Origin: Aquabacterium commune
GTDB taxonomy: Bacteria; Pseudomonadota; Gammaproteobacteria; Burkholderiales; Burkholderiaceae_C
Reading direction: 5' to 3'
Assembly (NCBI RefSeq): GCF_004362855.1
Contig: NZ_SNXW01000001.1
Location: 58,027-122,026, forward strand
Length of the DNA: 64,000 bases
Numbering within the stretch: position 1 is the first letter of the stretch; the number at the start of each line of letters is the position of its first letter. Below the pieces are notes generated by a model. The model was not told the origin of the DNA. It saw only the letters and a program-made list of their open reading frames with translations, and did no database searches. The translations under genes were made by a program, and so were the position numbers. Below are positions 27,115-36,770 of this stretch, in pieces.

Positions 27115-27699
27115 TTGACCCCGCTGCCCAGCCCCTCACGAGAAGAAGAGCTCAACGCCTTTTTGAAAAGCGTGGAGTTGCGCGCCTTCAAACGCACGGT
27201 TTATGCCGTGCGCCAGGACGACGCTGCGCTCGACATCGTGCAGGACGCCATGATCCGCCTGTCACAGAGCTACGCCGACCGCCCCGCAGGTGAGTGGCCG
27301 ATGCTCTTCCAGCGCATCCTCTCCAATGCCACACTGGATTGGTTCCGTCGCCAAAAGGTGCGCAATGCCTTGTTCACCAACATCGGCGACCTGGAAGCGG
27401 CCGCAGGTGGCGAAGACGGTGATTTTGACTTGCTGGAAGCGCTGGACGTCGAAGACACTGGCAACGAAGCGGCCGAAACCCAGGTCAGCCGCAGGCAGGT
27501 ACTGGCGGAGATCGAAGACGAAATCGGCAAATTGCCAGCGCGTCAACGGGAAGCCTTCCTGCTGCGTTACTGGGAGGAACTGGATGTTGCGGAAACTGCC
27601 GCGGCCATGGGTTGCTCAGAAGGGAGCGTGAAAACCCATTGTTCGCGTGCGGTGGCCGCACTGTCCAAAGCGTTGCCAGCCCGGGGTATCACATTGTGA
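27115..27699 (+). CDS. RNA polymerase sigma factor, ECF-like
   Basis: 194 residues. The sigma-2 region includes DIVQDAMIRLSQSYADRPAGEWPMLFQRILSNATLDWFRRQKVRN, and sigma-4 includes LPARQREAFLLRYWEELDVAETAAAMGCSEGSVKTHCSRAVAAL, a clear helix-turn-helix. An acidic linker (about 100–125) joins them. The start is a TTG at 27115; the Met-less N-terminus and weak ribosome site make this less certain. Its stop overlaps the next start as GTGA. The next gene, a single-pass membrane DUF3619 protein, may act as its anti-sigma partner, which is inference. Confidence 0.9.
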   Translation: MTPLPSPSREEELNAFLKSVELRAFKRTVYAVRQDDAALDIVQDAMIRLSQSYADRPAGEWPMLFQRILSNATLDWFRRQKVRNALFTNIGDLEAAAGGEDGDFDLLEALDVEDTGNEAAETQVSRRQVLAEIEDEIGKLPARQREAFLLRYWEELDVAETAAAMGCSEGSVKTHCSRAVAALSKALPARGITL

Positions 27700-28325
27700 A
27701 AACACGTTCCAACACACCGCTGACCGATGCCCAGCGCGAAGCCCTGGAGGCCCGATTCGCGCTGCGCCTGACCGCGCGCCTGGAAGATGGCGTGCAGGCG
27801 CTGCCGCATGACATCACCGAGCGCCTGCGCGTGGCCCGCCAGCAAGCGGTCGAAGCTGCACGCCTGACACGCCTGGGCGCGGCCGTCTCGCCCTTGGCGG
27901 CCGGTGCTGCCAGCGCGGTCGTGGGGCTGCAACTGGCCGGTGGACAAGGCTCGGTGGTGATGGGCCATGCCGCTGGCAACTGGAACGAGGCGGGTCAGTC
28001 CCGTCAACCGGGTCATGGTCGCCTGACCGATGGCCCCATCGCCTGGGGCTGGCGCCTGGCCTCGGTGCTGCCTGTGCTCGCCCTGGTCGCTGGTCTGTGG
28101 GCCGTGCACGCCTACAAGGACGAAGAGAAAGTGCAGGCCGCCGCCGACATCGACACAGCGCTGCTGACCGACGACCTGCCACCGGACGCCTACGCAGACG
28201 CGGGCTTCTCTGAATACCTGCGCGGTGACAACCGCACAGCCGTGCGCCCGCTGGACACCACCGTGCCCGAAGCCGACGGCGACCTCAAGACCAGCGACAC
28301 CGCCCCGGCCGTGGCAACGCCTTGA
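27696..28325 (+). CDS. DUF3619 family membrane protein
   Basis: 209 residues, GTG start overlapping the sigma stop. A cytoplasmic Arg/Ala-rich helical N-terminal half (DAQREALEARFALRLTARLEDGVQALPHDITERLRVARQQAVEAARL) is followed by one membrane segment (LASVLPVLALVAGLWAVHAY, about 118–137) and an acidic periplasmic tail rich in Asp. This topology, next to a sigma factor and translationally coupled to it, resembles an anti-sigma factor, but no zinc-finger anti-sigma motif is present. Function is not established. Confidence 0.85.
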   Translation: MKTRSNTPLTDAQREALEARFALRLTARLEDGVQALPHDITERLRVARQQAVEAARLTRLGAAVSPLAAGAASAVVGLQLAGGQGSVVMGHAAGNWNEAGQSRQPGHGRLTDGPIAWGWRLASVLPVLALVAGLWAVHAYKDEEKVQAAADIDTALLTDDLPPDAYADAGFSEYLRGDNRTAVRPLDTTVPEADGDLKTSDTAPAVATP

Positions 28326-28369
28326 CCTGCCTGTCACACTGCTCAATCTGACCGCTTGACCCCGACCGC

Positions 28370-29221
28370 ATGCCCGCCTCCCGCACGCCCCTCGCCCGCC
28401 GCCTCGTGCTTGCCTGTGCAGCCACGTTGATGCTGGCCTGCGCGCTGGCCAGCCACGCGCACAAGGCCATGGCCGCGGCAGACATGCACCCGAGCACCTC
28501 GGGCACAGCCACCGGATCGTCCTGGCAGGCGCTCACGCCACTCCAGCGCCAGGCACTGTCGCCTCTGGCGGCGCAGTGGGCGCAACTGGACGACACCAGC
28601 CGCCAGAAGTGGCTCAAGGTGGCCAGCCGTTTCGACGCCCTGAGCCCCCAGGAGCGCCAGCGCCTGCAAGAACGAATGAAGCAATGGGCGGCCCTCCCTC
28701 CCAGCGAGCGGGGTGAAGCCCGCCTGCGCTTCCAGCAGACGCGCCAGTTGCCCTCGGACGAGCGTCAGCAGAAGTGGGCCGCCTACCAGGCGCTGTCGGC
28801 CGAAGACCGGCAGGACCTCAACCGCCAGGCACAACGCCGCACTCGCACCGTGATGCTGGCCGACAACGTGGTCGGGCCACGCGAGGCGGGTCAGGTCTAT
28901 GCGACCAAGCGCCCGATGGTGGCCGCAGCCTCACCCGGCAAGTCGAACATGGTGCCCAGCATGCCGCAAAGCGGCAACGGCCTGAACACGCAAGGCTCGC
29001 AACCTGTCATCGTGGCCCCCACCCTGGTCAAGGCCGGCACCGGCGCCACCACCAACCTGGTCACGCACCAGGCCGTGCCGCCGGCGCACCAGCAAAGCGG
29101 CAGCCCCAAGATCACTGCCACGAAGAGCTTTGTGGACCCGGTCACCATGCTGCCGCGCAAGGGCGCCCAGAGCGCAGCCATGGCCTCGCTGCCCGCCAGC
29201 GGCACAGGCGCGCAGCACTGA
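28370..29221 (+). CDS. DUF3106 family exported protein
   Basis: 283 residues. A signal-anchor or signal peptide (LVLACAATLMLACALASHAHKAMAA, about 12–36) is followed by repeated WxxLxPxxRxxLxxL modules: WQALTPLQRQALSPLAAQW, RFDALSPQERQRLQERMKQWAALPPSERGEAR. This matches the DUF3106 domain (about 50–160), which has no known activity. The C-terminal third is low-complexity, rich in Pro, Ser, Thr and Gly. It follows DUF3619 by 44 bases and precedes the RDD gene by 33. Confidence 0.88.
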   Translation: MPASRTPLARRLVLACAATLMLACALASHAHKAMAAADMHPSTSGTATGSSWQALTPLQRQALSPLAAQWAQLDDTSRQKWLKVASRFDALSPQERQRLQERMKQWAALPPSERGEARLRFQQTRQLPSDERQQKWAAYQALSAEDRQDLNRQAQRRTRTVMLADNVVGPREAGQVYATKRPMVAAASPGKSNMVPSMPQSGNGLNTQGSQPVIVAPTLVKAGTGATTNLVTHQAVPPAHQQSGSPKITATKSFVDPVTMLPRKGAQSAAMASLPASGTGAQH

Positions 29222-29254
29222 CACCGATGATCAGCGTGCGCCTGACAGTCTGAG

Positions 29255-29800
29255 ATGTCGGTTTTCCAGCTCCCCACCCAGGGCGGCCTGAGCGCGGCAG
29301 AGTTGCAAGCCCGCGCCCTGGGCCCCGCCGCACCGCTGCGCCGTCGCATGGCCGCTTTCATCTACGAAGGCGTGTTGCTGTTTGCCCTGTTCATGGTGGC
29401 GGGCGCCATCTACAGCGTTTCCGCGGGGCAGGTGCATGCGCTGCAGGGCCGCACGGGCATGATGGCCACCCAATTCCTGGCGCTGGCCTTGTATTTCATC
29501 TGGTTCTGGACCCACGGTGGCCAGACCCTGGCGATGAAGACCTGGCAGGTTCGCCTGCTCACCCAGAACGGAGAGCCCCTCGGGCTGTGGCCCGCCTGCC
29601 TGCGCTTCCTGCTGTCCTGGCTGTGGTTCATGCCGGCCTGGCTCGGCAGTTGGCTGGCTGGCTGGCACCAAAGCAAGCTGCTCTTTGGCGCCATGCTGGT
29701 GTGGGCCCTGATCTATGCGGCCCTCACCCGCCTGCTGCCCCAGCGGCAGTTCCTGCACGATGCCATCTGCCGCACGCGGGTCATCGACCACCGCACCTGA
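29255..29800 (+). CDS. RDD family membrane protein
   Basis: 181 residues. The RDD domain (PLRRRMAAFIYEGVLLFALFMVAGAIYS) starts at about residue 30, with the Arg/Asp region then two or three membrane segments, including the pair FLALALYFIWFWTHGGQTLAMKTWQVRL and LRFLLSWLWFMPAWLGSWLAG. Function in bacteria is unclear; some members are ion antiporters. It is the fourth gene of the sigma cassette, with a weak ribosome site. Confidence 0.85.
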   Translation: MSVFQLPTQGGLSAAELQARALGPAAPLRRRMAAFIYEGVLLFALFMVAGAIYSVSAGQVHALQGRTGMMATQFLALALYFIWFWTHGGQTLAMKTWQVRLLTQNGEPLGLWPACLRFLLSWLWFMPAWLGSWLAGWHQSKLLFGAMLVWALIYAALTRLLPQRQFLHDAICRTRVIDHRT

Positions 29801-29811
29801 ACCGGCGCCCC

Positions 29812-30444
29812 ATGACACCCTCCCGAGCCCCGGCCTTGTCCCTGTGTGTCTATTGCGGTTCGCGCAACGGCGATGATCCCGCTCACCTGGCTGCCGCACG
29901 CGAAGTCGGCCGGCAGATCGGCCTGCGTGGGTGGCAGCTCGTCTATGGCGGCGGCAGCACGGGCCTGATGGGCGCGGTCGCCGATGCGGCCCTGCAGCAC
30001 GGCGCCCGCGTGATCGGCGTGATCCCGCACAAGCTCATCCAGCGGGAGCTGGGCCATGGCGGCGTCTCGGACCTGCAGGTCGTGGACAGCATGCACGAGC
30101 GCAAGCACCAGATGGCCATGCAGTCGGACGCCTTCATCGCCCTGCCAGGCGGCATCGGCACCATGGAAGAGATCTTCGAGGTCTGGACGTGGCGCCAGCT
30201 GGGCTACCACCACAAGGCGCTGGGCCTGCTCAATGTGGCGGGTTACTACGACGAGCTGCTGCGCTTCATCGAGCGCAGCCGCACCGACGGTTTCCTGTGG
30301 CCCGATGTTCAGGAGCTGCTGCGCACCGACACCGACATCGACCGGCTGCTGGACCAGCTGGCCGCCGATGTGCTGACCCTGAAAGCACAAACGCCACCCG
30401 AACAGCAAGGCGCTGCACCGGGTGGCGTCGCATCGGGCACCTGA
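29812..30444 (+). CDS. LOG family protein (TIGR00730-type nucleotide phosphoribohydrolase)
   Basis: 210 residues. The PGGIGTMEEIFE motif and the N-terminal LSLCVYCGSRNGD are the signatures of the LOG/TIGR00730 family. Family members cleave nucleoside 5'-monophosphates, best known for cytokinin activation, but bacterial substrates are mostly unproven. It starts 12 bases after the RDD gene and ends one base from the convergent PII gene. It is likely cotranscribed with the sigma cassette. Confidence 0.88.
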   Translation: MTPSRAPALSLCVYCGSRNGDDPAHLAAAREVGRQIGLRGWQLVYGGGSTGLMGAVADAALQHGARVIGVIPHKLIQRELGHGGVSDLQVVDSMHERKHQMAMQSDAFIALPGGIGTMEEIFEVWTWRQLGYHHKALGLLNVAGYYDELLRFIERSRTDGFLWPDVQELLRTDTDIDRLLDQLAADVLTLKAQTPPEQQGAAPGGVASGT

Positions 30445-30445
30445 A

Positions 30446-30897
<452 letters not shown>

Positions 30898-30942
30898 AAC
30901 TTGGGCGCGGGCTCGGGTGAGATCACGCCCGCTCAGGCCCGC

Positions 30943-32700
30943 TCAAGCGCGGAAGCGCGAGGTGATCGGGTAGCGCCAATCCCGCCCGAAAGATCGGTGC
31001 GTGATGCGCACGCCGATGGGTGCCTGGCGGCGCTTGTACTCGTTGAGCTTGATGAGGCGGGTGACCTTGTCCACATCGGCGCGCGGGAAACCGGCCGCCA
31101 CGATCTCCTCGATGGACTGGTCGAGCTCCATGTAGCGCTCCAGGATGGCGTCGAGCACGTCGTACTCGGGCAGGCTGTCCTGGTCGGTCTGGTCGGGGCG
31201 CAGCTCGGCCGAGGGGGGGCGGGTGATGATGCGCTCGGGGATGGGCTCGACCTCGCCCGCGGCCACCGCCTGCTGGTTGCGCCAGCGCGAGAGGCGGTAC
31301 ACGAGCGTTTTGGCCAGGTCCTTGATGACGGCAAAGCCGCCTGCCATGTCGCCATAAAGGGTGCAGTAGCCGGTGGCCATCTCGCTTTTATTGCCGGTGG
31401 TCAGCACGATGGCGCCGGTTTTGTTCGAGAGGGCCATCAGCAGGGTGCCGCGGATGCGGGCCTGGATGTTTTCCTCGGTGGTATCTTCCGCACGCCCAAC
31501 GAAGAGCGGCGCCAGCGAAGTCTTGAAGGCCTCGAACTCGGGGGCGATGGCGATTTCGTCGTGGCGCACGCCCAGGCGCTCGGCCATGTCGCGCGCATCG
31601 ATCCAGGAGATGTCGGCCGTGTAGGGCGAAGGCATCATCACCGTGCGGACCTTGTCGGCGCCCAGCGCATCGACCGCGATGGCCAGCACGAGGGCCGAAT
31701 CGATGCCACCCGACAGGCCGATGATGGCGCCGGGGAAGCCGTTCTTGCCGAGGTAGTCGCGCACGCCGACCACCAACGCCTGCCAGATCTCGGCTTCGGG
31801 CGACAGGGGCGCGGCCATGGGGCCTGCGACCTGCACGCCATGGGCACCGCTGGCCTGCAAGCGGACCTTCAGCACGTCGGGCTCGAAGCTGGGGGCACGC
31901 GCCATCACGCGGCCAGCACCGTCCACCGCGAAGGAAGCGCCATCGAACACGACCTCGTCCTGGCCACCGACGAGGTGGGCGTACAGCAAGGGCAGGCCCA
32001 GGCCGCGGGCGCGCTCGCCCATGCGCAACTCGCGCTCGGCGGACTTGCCAGCGTGGAAGGGCGAGGCGTTGAGCACGACCAGCGCCTGCGCGCCCAAAGC
32101 GGCTGCGGCTTGCGCGGGCTCGTCGAACCAGGCGTCTTCGCAGACCAGGAGGCCCACGCGCCAGCCTTGCACGTCCACCACCACGGGGCCGAGGCCCGCC
32201 TCGCGACCGCCGATGAAGTAACGGCGTTCGTCAAAGACCTGGTAGTTGGGCAGCTCGCGCTTGGCGTAGCTTGCTTGCACCGCGCCGCCCTGCAGCACGC
32301 TGGCGGCATTCAGCAGGCGCGGCACCGACCACGAACGTGTGCGTTCGCCCGCATGGCCCAGGCGCTGCGGGTGGCCCAGCACCAGGCTCAAATCCGGCAG
32401 ATCGGCCAGTTCGCGGGCAATCTGCGCCACAGCCTCATCGCAAGCTTGCAAGAAGGCCGGCCGCAGCAGCAGGTCTTCCGGGGGGTAGCCGCACAAGGCC
32501 ATTTCCGGTGTCACGACAAGGCGCGCGCCTTCGGCGTACGCTTGGCGGGCCAGCGCGACGATGGCATGGGCATTGCCCGCCAGGTCGCCCACGGTGGGGT
32601 TGAATTGCAGCAAGGCCACGTCCAGCGCCTGCGCCGTCGGCTGAGCAAGCGATGGGGATGGCAGGGTCGCGGGACGGCTCACGGAAGACACGGCGTTCAT
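30943..32700 (-). CDS. nadE: NAD+ synthase, glutamine-hydrolysing
   Basis: Final step of NAD synthesis, amidating nicotinate adenine dinucleotide with ammonia from glutamine. It has 585 residues. The N-terminal nitrilase-type glutaminase carries Glu (TPEMALCGYPPEDLL), Lys (AKRELPNYQ) and Cys (GLLVCEDAWFDEP). The C-terminal synthetase has the PP-loop GLSGGIDSALVL and NKSEMATGYCTLYGDMAGG. The ATG at 32700 shares its CATG with a plus-strand ATG at 32699, so the promoters must overlap coding sequence or one start is wrong. It is followed by the PII gene. Confidence 0.95.
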   Translation of the reverse strand: MNAVSSVSRPATLPSPSLAQPTAQALDVALLQFNPTVGDLAGNAHAIVALARQAYAEGARLVVTPEMALCGYPPEDLLLRPAFLQACDEAVAQIARELADLPDLSLVLGHPQRLGHAGERTRSWSVPRLLNAASVLQGGAVQASYAKRELPNYQVFDERRYFIGGREAGLGPVVVDVQGWRVGLLVCEDAWFDEPAQAAAALGAQALVVLNASPFHAGKSAERELRMGERARGLGLPLLYAHLVGGQDEVVFDGASFAVDGAGRVMARAPSFEPDVLKVRLQASGAHGVQVAGPMAAPLSPEAEIWQALVVGVRDYLGKNGFPGAIIGLSGGIDSALVLAIAVDALGADKVRTVMMPSPYTADISWIDARDMAERLGVRHDEIAIAPEFEAFKTSLAPLFVGRAEDTTEENIQARIRGTLLMALSNKTGAIVLTTGNKSEMATGYCTLYGDMAGGFAVIKDLAKTLVYRLSRWRNQQAVAAGEVEPIPERIITRPPSAELRPDQTDQDSLPEYDVLDAILERYMELDQSIEEIVAAGFPRADVDKVTRLIKLNEYKRRQAPIGVRITHRSFGRDWRYPITSRFRA

Positions 32701-34000
32701 GGACAAGGTTCAAACAATCGGCTCACCCGTCGCGGGTGCGCAAGGTGACATGGTAGCGGGCTCGGCCCGGGTGCGCGACGAGGTGCACATTGGATGGCAC
32801 CGCGACTGGGGTGACATCCCCGCGGGTGATTGGGACGCCCTGCTCACGGGCGTGGAGGGCGCGCGGCCTTTCCTGTGCCGCGACGTGCTGCAGGCCATGG
32901 TGGACAGCGGCAGCGCCTGCGCCGACACCGGCTGGCAGCCGCACGTGCTGACCGTGCACGGGACCAATGGCCGCTTGCTGGGCGCTTGCCCGACCTTCGC
33001 CAAATCGCACTCTTACGGCGAGTACGTGTTCGACTGGGCCTGGGCGGACGCCCATGACCGCGCCTTGGCATCGCACGGACACCACTACTTCCCCAAGCTG
33101 CTGGGCGCCGTGCCGTTTTCGCCGATCCCTGGGCAACGCCTGCTGGTGCACCCGGGGCTGGACGCCGCGGCGCAAGCGGCCGTGCGCCAGACCCTGCTGG
33201 ACGCGCTGCAGGCCGAGTGCGCGCAACAGGGGTGGTCCTCGGCCCACCTGCTGTTTCTGAGCGAGGCAGAAGCACTGCAGGCAGAGCGCAGCGGCTGGTT
33301 GCTGCGCCACGGCGTGCAGTTCCACTGGTGCAACCGCGCGCCCCAGCCCTTCGCCGATTTCGACGACTTCCTGGCCAGCCTGCACCGCGACAAGCGCAAG
33401 AAGATCCAGCAGGAGCGCCGCAAGGTCCGCGAGGCCGGGGTGCATTTCGAGGTCCGGGAAGGCGCAGACATCTCTCCTGCCGATTGGGATTTTTTCTACC
33501 GCTGCTACGCCCAGACCTACCTGGAGCGCGGCCAGCAGCCTTACCTTACGCCAGCGTTCTGGCAAGCCGCCGCCCTGGCCCGCCCCGAGGCATGGGTCCT
33601 GTTCATCGCCCAGCATGAAGGGCGCCCCATCGCCTGCGCCCTGCTGGCGGTGGACCGCGAACAGGGCGTGGCTTATGGGCGATATTGGGGCGCGCTGGCC
33701 TCGGTCTCGTGCCTGCATTTCGAGGCTTGCTATTACCAGCCCCTGAGTTGGTGCATCGCGCAGGGCTTGCGGCGCTTCGAGGGAGGCGCGCAGGGCGAAC
33801 ACAAGCTGGCACGCGGCCTGCTGCCTGTGACCACGCAGTCTGCGCATTGGTTGCGCCACCCCGGTCTGCGCCAGGCTGTGGCCGACTTCCTGCAGCGCGA
33901 GGACCAGGGCGTGCGTGCCTACGTCAACGAGCTGGACGAGCGACAGCCGTTCAAACCCTGCCTGTCGGCGCCGGACGGGGCTGCAACAATGTCCGAATAA
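32699..34000 (+). CDS. FemAB/GNAT-like protein (peptidogalycan biosynthesis family, DUF482)
   Basis: 433 residues in the longest form; ATG 32750 would give 416. The fold family (two GNAT-like halves) is related to FemAB peptidyltransferases. Markers are FAKSHSYGEYVFDWAWADAH, LHRDKRKKIQQERRKV, FYRCYAQTYLERGQQPYLTPAFW and YYQPLSWCIAQGLRRFEGGAQGEHKLARGL. The substrate is unknown. It is divergent from nadE and 24 bases upstream of the exonuclease gene. Confidence 0.85.
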   Translation: MDKVQTIGSPVAGAQGDMVAGSARVRDEVHIGWHRDWGDIPAGDWDALLTGVEGARPFLCRDVLQAMVDSGSACADTGWQPHVLTVHGTNGRLLGACPTFAKSHSYGEYVFDWAWADAHDRALASHGHHYFPKLLGAVPFSPIPGQRLLVHPGLDAAAQAAVRQTLLDALQAECAQQGWSSAHLLFLSEAEALQAERSGWLLRHGVQFHWCNRAPQPFADFDDFLASLHRDKRKKIQQERRKVREAGVHFEVREGADISPADWDFFYRCYAQTYLERGQQPYLTPAFWQAAALARPEAWVLFIAQHEGRPIACALLAVDREQGVAYGRYWGALASVSCLHFEACYYQPLSWCIAQGLRRFEGGAQGEHKLARGLLPVTTQSAHWLRHPGLRQAVADFLQREDQGVRAYVNELDERQPFKPCLSAPDGAATMSE

Positions 34001-34024
34001 GCACAACTTTCAACAGGGTCCGAG

Positions 34025-34588
34025 ATGTCATCGCTTGCAGCCGCCACGCCAACAGCGCCCCCACCTGCACCCTCGTCGGCACCTCACCCTGCGCCGCCCA
34101 CCATCCTTGACATCGAAGCTTCCGGCTTCGGCCTGGGCAGCTACCCCATCGAGATCGGTTTCGTGACCTCCGAGGGGCAGCCCTGGTGCAGCCTGGTGCG
34201 CCCAGAGCGCGACTGGCAGCACTGGGATCCGCAGGCCGCCCAGGTGCATGGCATCACGCGGGAGCAGTTGCTTCGGCACGGGCGCTCGTCCGGCGACATC
34301 GCCGCTTTGCTCAACGACAGGCTGGGCGGCCAGACCGTCTATTCAGATGCCTGGGCGCACGATTACGCCTGGCTGGCGCGGCTCTTTGACGTTGCAGGTT
34401 GCAGTCCGCATTTCAAGCTGGACAACCTGCGCGCCCTGCTCACCGACGCCCAGGCGGCCCGCTGGCACGAGGTCAAGCGCAGCGTCGCCCTGCGCCTGGG
34501 GCTGCAACGCCACCGCGCCAGCGCCGACGCCCGGCTGCTGCAGCAAACCTACCTGGCGGTGCAACCCGGCCAGCGCGCTGCCGCTTGA
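34025..34588 (+). CDS. DEDDh-type 3'-5' exonuclease
   Basis: 187 residues with a Pro/Ala-rich N-terminus of about 25. ExoI is ILDIEASGFG (D-x-E), ExoII is in TVYSDAWAHDYAWL, and ExoIII is HRASADARL with His and Asp. All four acidic residues plus His are present, so it should be active on nucleic acid. It belongs to the RNase T/DnaQ superfamily, but the particular substrate cannot be told. It follows the FemAB-like gene in an apparent operon. Confidence 0.85.
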   Translation: MSSLAAATPTAPPPAPSSAPHPAPPTILDIEASGFGLGSYPIEIGFVTSEGQPWCSLVRPERDWQHWDPQAAQVHGITREQLLRHGRSSGDIAALLNDRLGGQTVYSDAWAHDYAWLARLFDVAGCSPHFKLDNLRALLTDAQAARWHEVKRSVALRLGLQRHRASADARLLQQTYLAVQPGQRAAA

Positions 34589-34694
34589 GGGCGCGAAGCC
34601 CGCATCGGCGGCAAGTGTGTGGCGCGCACCCTCAAGTGCTGTCGTTTGGCGCCGACAACCCAATTACTGGTTTTTTTCAACCGTCGGGGTGTCC

Positions 34695-36623
34695 ATGTCG
34701 TTCATCACATCGATGCGCATGGGGACGCCCACCCGCCCGCTGTCAGCCCCTGCCTCGCCACCGAGGCTGCGGCTGGCGATCCCCCTGATCGGCCTGATCG
34801 CGGGGCTTGCGCTGACGTCCTCGCATCAACTGGCCTGGCAATGGGTCGGCGTCAGCCTGTCGCTCTGCGCGGCATGGGCCGGCTGGCGTGCCCGGCCAGC
34901 CACGCGCGGCAGTGCCGGTGGTCCGGACGATGCCGTCTGGCATGCCTGGCTGGAGGGCAGCCAGGACGCGGTCATGGTGCTGACGCCGCGCCACGACCCC
35001 CTGGGCCGCTTCATGGGCCACATGGTCGTGCAGGCCAACGCACCGGCGCAGGCGCTGTTCCTGCCCGATGGCGCCTCGCTGGTGGGTCAACGCCTGCAAG
35101 ACGTGCTGCCGGCCGGCATGCCCGAGAGCTTCCACGAGCGCCTGCACATGGCCTGGGCTGGCCGCCAGCCGCAGGTGGATGAGCACGCATTGCACCCCGG
35201 CCATGCGCTGGGCCAGGGAGAGGCGCCGCGTTGGCTGTCTCACCAGATGATCCCGCTGCCCGGCGGCGTGGCGCTGATCTCGCGCGACACCAGCGCGGCC
35301 CACCACGCCACCGAGGCGCTGCACGAACAGGAGTCCTTCTACCGCTGCCTGGTGGACCACCTGCCCATGGCCGTGTTCGCACGCAGCGCACGTGCCCACA
35401 ACGCCGGACGCTACGTGGTCTGGAACCGCGAGGCGGCCGAGGTCATGCAGCTCAGCGCCGAGCAGGTGCTGGGCAAACGCCCCGAAGACATCCTCCCGCC
35501 AGAAATGGTCGAACGCGGTCGCGCGCTGGACCAGGCGCTGGCCCAGCAACCCGGTGTGCACCACTTCCCGAATTTGATTTACCAAACGCCCAAGGGACCC
35601 CGCGTGGTGGACCTCACCAAGGCGCCCATCTACGGCGTGGACGGCCAGCTCGACCACATCCTGTCCATCGCGCAGGACGTGACCGCGCAGCGCCAGGCGG
35701 CCGACCAGTTGCGACTGGCATCGCGCGTGATCGACGAGACGGGCGACGCCGTCATGGTCACCGACGCCATGGACCGTGTCGTCATGGTCAACCCCGCTTT
35801 CCTGAAGATGTCGGGGCTGCGCCACCACGAGGTGGTCGGCCACGACGCGGAACTGCTGGGCCTGGCGCCGCTGCGCGAGACCCACCTCATCGGCATCCAG
35901 GAAACGCTGCGCGGCGGTCCGCGCTGGACGGGCGAGAGCCCCCTCGTTGGCCCCGACGGGCTGCTGCTGGAAACCTGGTTGAGCGTGAGCGTGCTGCGCA
36001 ACGAGGCCCAGCAAGTCACCCAGCACATCCGCGTGTTCAACGACATCTCCCGGCTCAAGGCGCAGCAGCGCGAGCTGACCGAGCAGGCGCGCCGCGACAG
36101 CCTCACAGGCTTGCCCAACCGCCGCGAGTTCAGCGACCGCCTGCGCATGGCCATGGCCCGCGCACGGCGCCAACCCCAGACCCTGGCGCTGATGTACGTG
36201 GACCTCGACGGCTTCAAGGCCATCAACGACCAGCTGGGCCATGCCGCCGGCGACCGGCTGCTCATCGAGGTGGCGCGGCGCATGGAAGACAGCGTGCGCA
36301 CCACCGATTGCGTCTGCCGCCTGTCGGGCGACGAGTTCACCGTGATCCTGGAGGGCGCAGGCCACCCGGACGAGGTGACGCGCATCGCCAACCGCATCAT
36401 CGAGCGCCTGGCACAGCCTTGGCAGATCGATGCCCACACCGTCCAGGCACGCGCAAGCCTGGGTGCGGCCCTGTGGTCGCGCGACGAAGACCTGGACGCC
36501 CTGTGCCAGCGCGCCGACACCGCCATGTACGCGGCCAAGCACGCCGGCAAGGGCCGTTTCGTGCTGGACACGGAGGGCGTTTGGGGAGCCACCAGCATGG
36601 GCCTGTACGCCGGCGCCGCGTGA
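34695..36623 (+). CDS. Membrane diguanylate cyclase with PAS domains
   Basis: 642 residues. Two N-terminal membrane segments (about 24–64) are followed by PAS-like sensors at about 85–200, 213–330 and 343–455, then GGDEF at about 465–640. The active-site motif is SGDEF (544–548), a conservative change from GGDEF that is known in active enzymes. RTTD (535–538) sits five residues upstream, the classical I-site for feedback inhibition. DLDGFKAINDQLGHAAGD binds GTP. It should make c-di-GMP from two GTP. No EAL domain follows. A LapA-type adhesin at the right edge is a possible downstream output. Confidence 0.92.
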   Translation: MSFITSMRMGTPTRPLSAPASPPRLRLAIPLIGLIAGLALTSSHQLAWQWVGVSLSLCAAWAGWRARPATRGSAGGPDDAVWHAWLEGSQDAVMVLTPRHDPLGRFMGHMVVQANAPAQALFLPDGASLVGQRLQDVLPAGMPESFHERLHMAWAGRQPQVDEHALHPGHALGQGEAPRWLSHQMIPLPGGVALISRDTSAAHHATEALHEQESFYRCLVDHLPMAVFARSARAHNAGRYVVWNREAAEVMQLSAEQVLGKRPEDILPPEMVERGRALDQALAQQPGVHHFPNLIYQTPKGPRVVDLTKAPIYGVDGQLDHILSIAQDVTAQRQAADQLRLASRVIDETGDAVMVTDAMDRVVMVNPAFLKMSGLRHHEVVGHDAELLGLAPLRETHLIGIQETLRGGPRWTGESPLVGPDGLLLETWLSVSVLRNEAQQVTQHIRVFNDISRLKAQQRELTEQARRDSLTGLPNRREFSDRLRMAMARARRQPQTLALMYVDLDGFKAINDQLGHAAGDRLLIEVARRMEDSVRTTDCVCRLSGDEFTVILEGAGHPDEVTRIANRIIERLAQPWQIDAHTVQARASLGAALWSRDEDLDALCQRADTAMYAAKHAGKGRFVLDTEGVWGATSMGLYAGAA

Positions 36624-36770
36624 CGCCTCATCCCCCTTGACCGAGGGCTGCACCACCCCAGTGCAGGGGCCATGGGCCGGCAGGTCACTGGTATAAACAC
36701 CGATCCGCGAACGGGCCGTGTTGCCCCTCTGCGTGGAGCTTGTTGGACCCAGCCTTCCCTTTTGTCGCGC

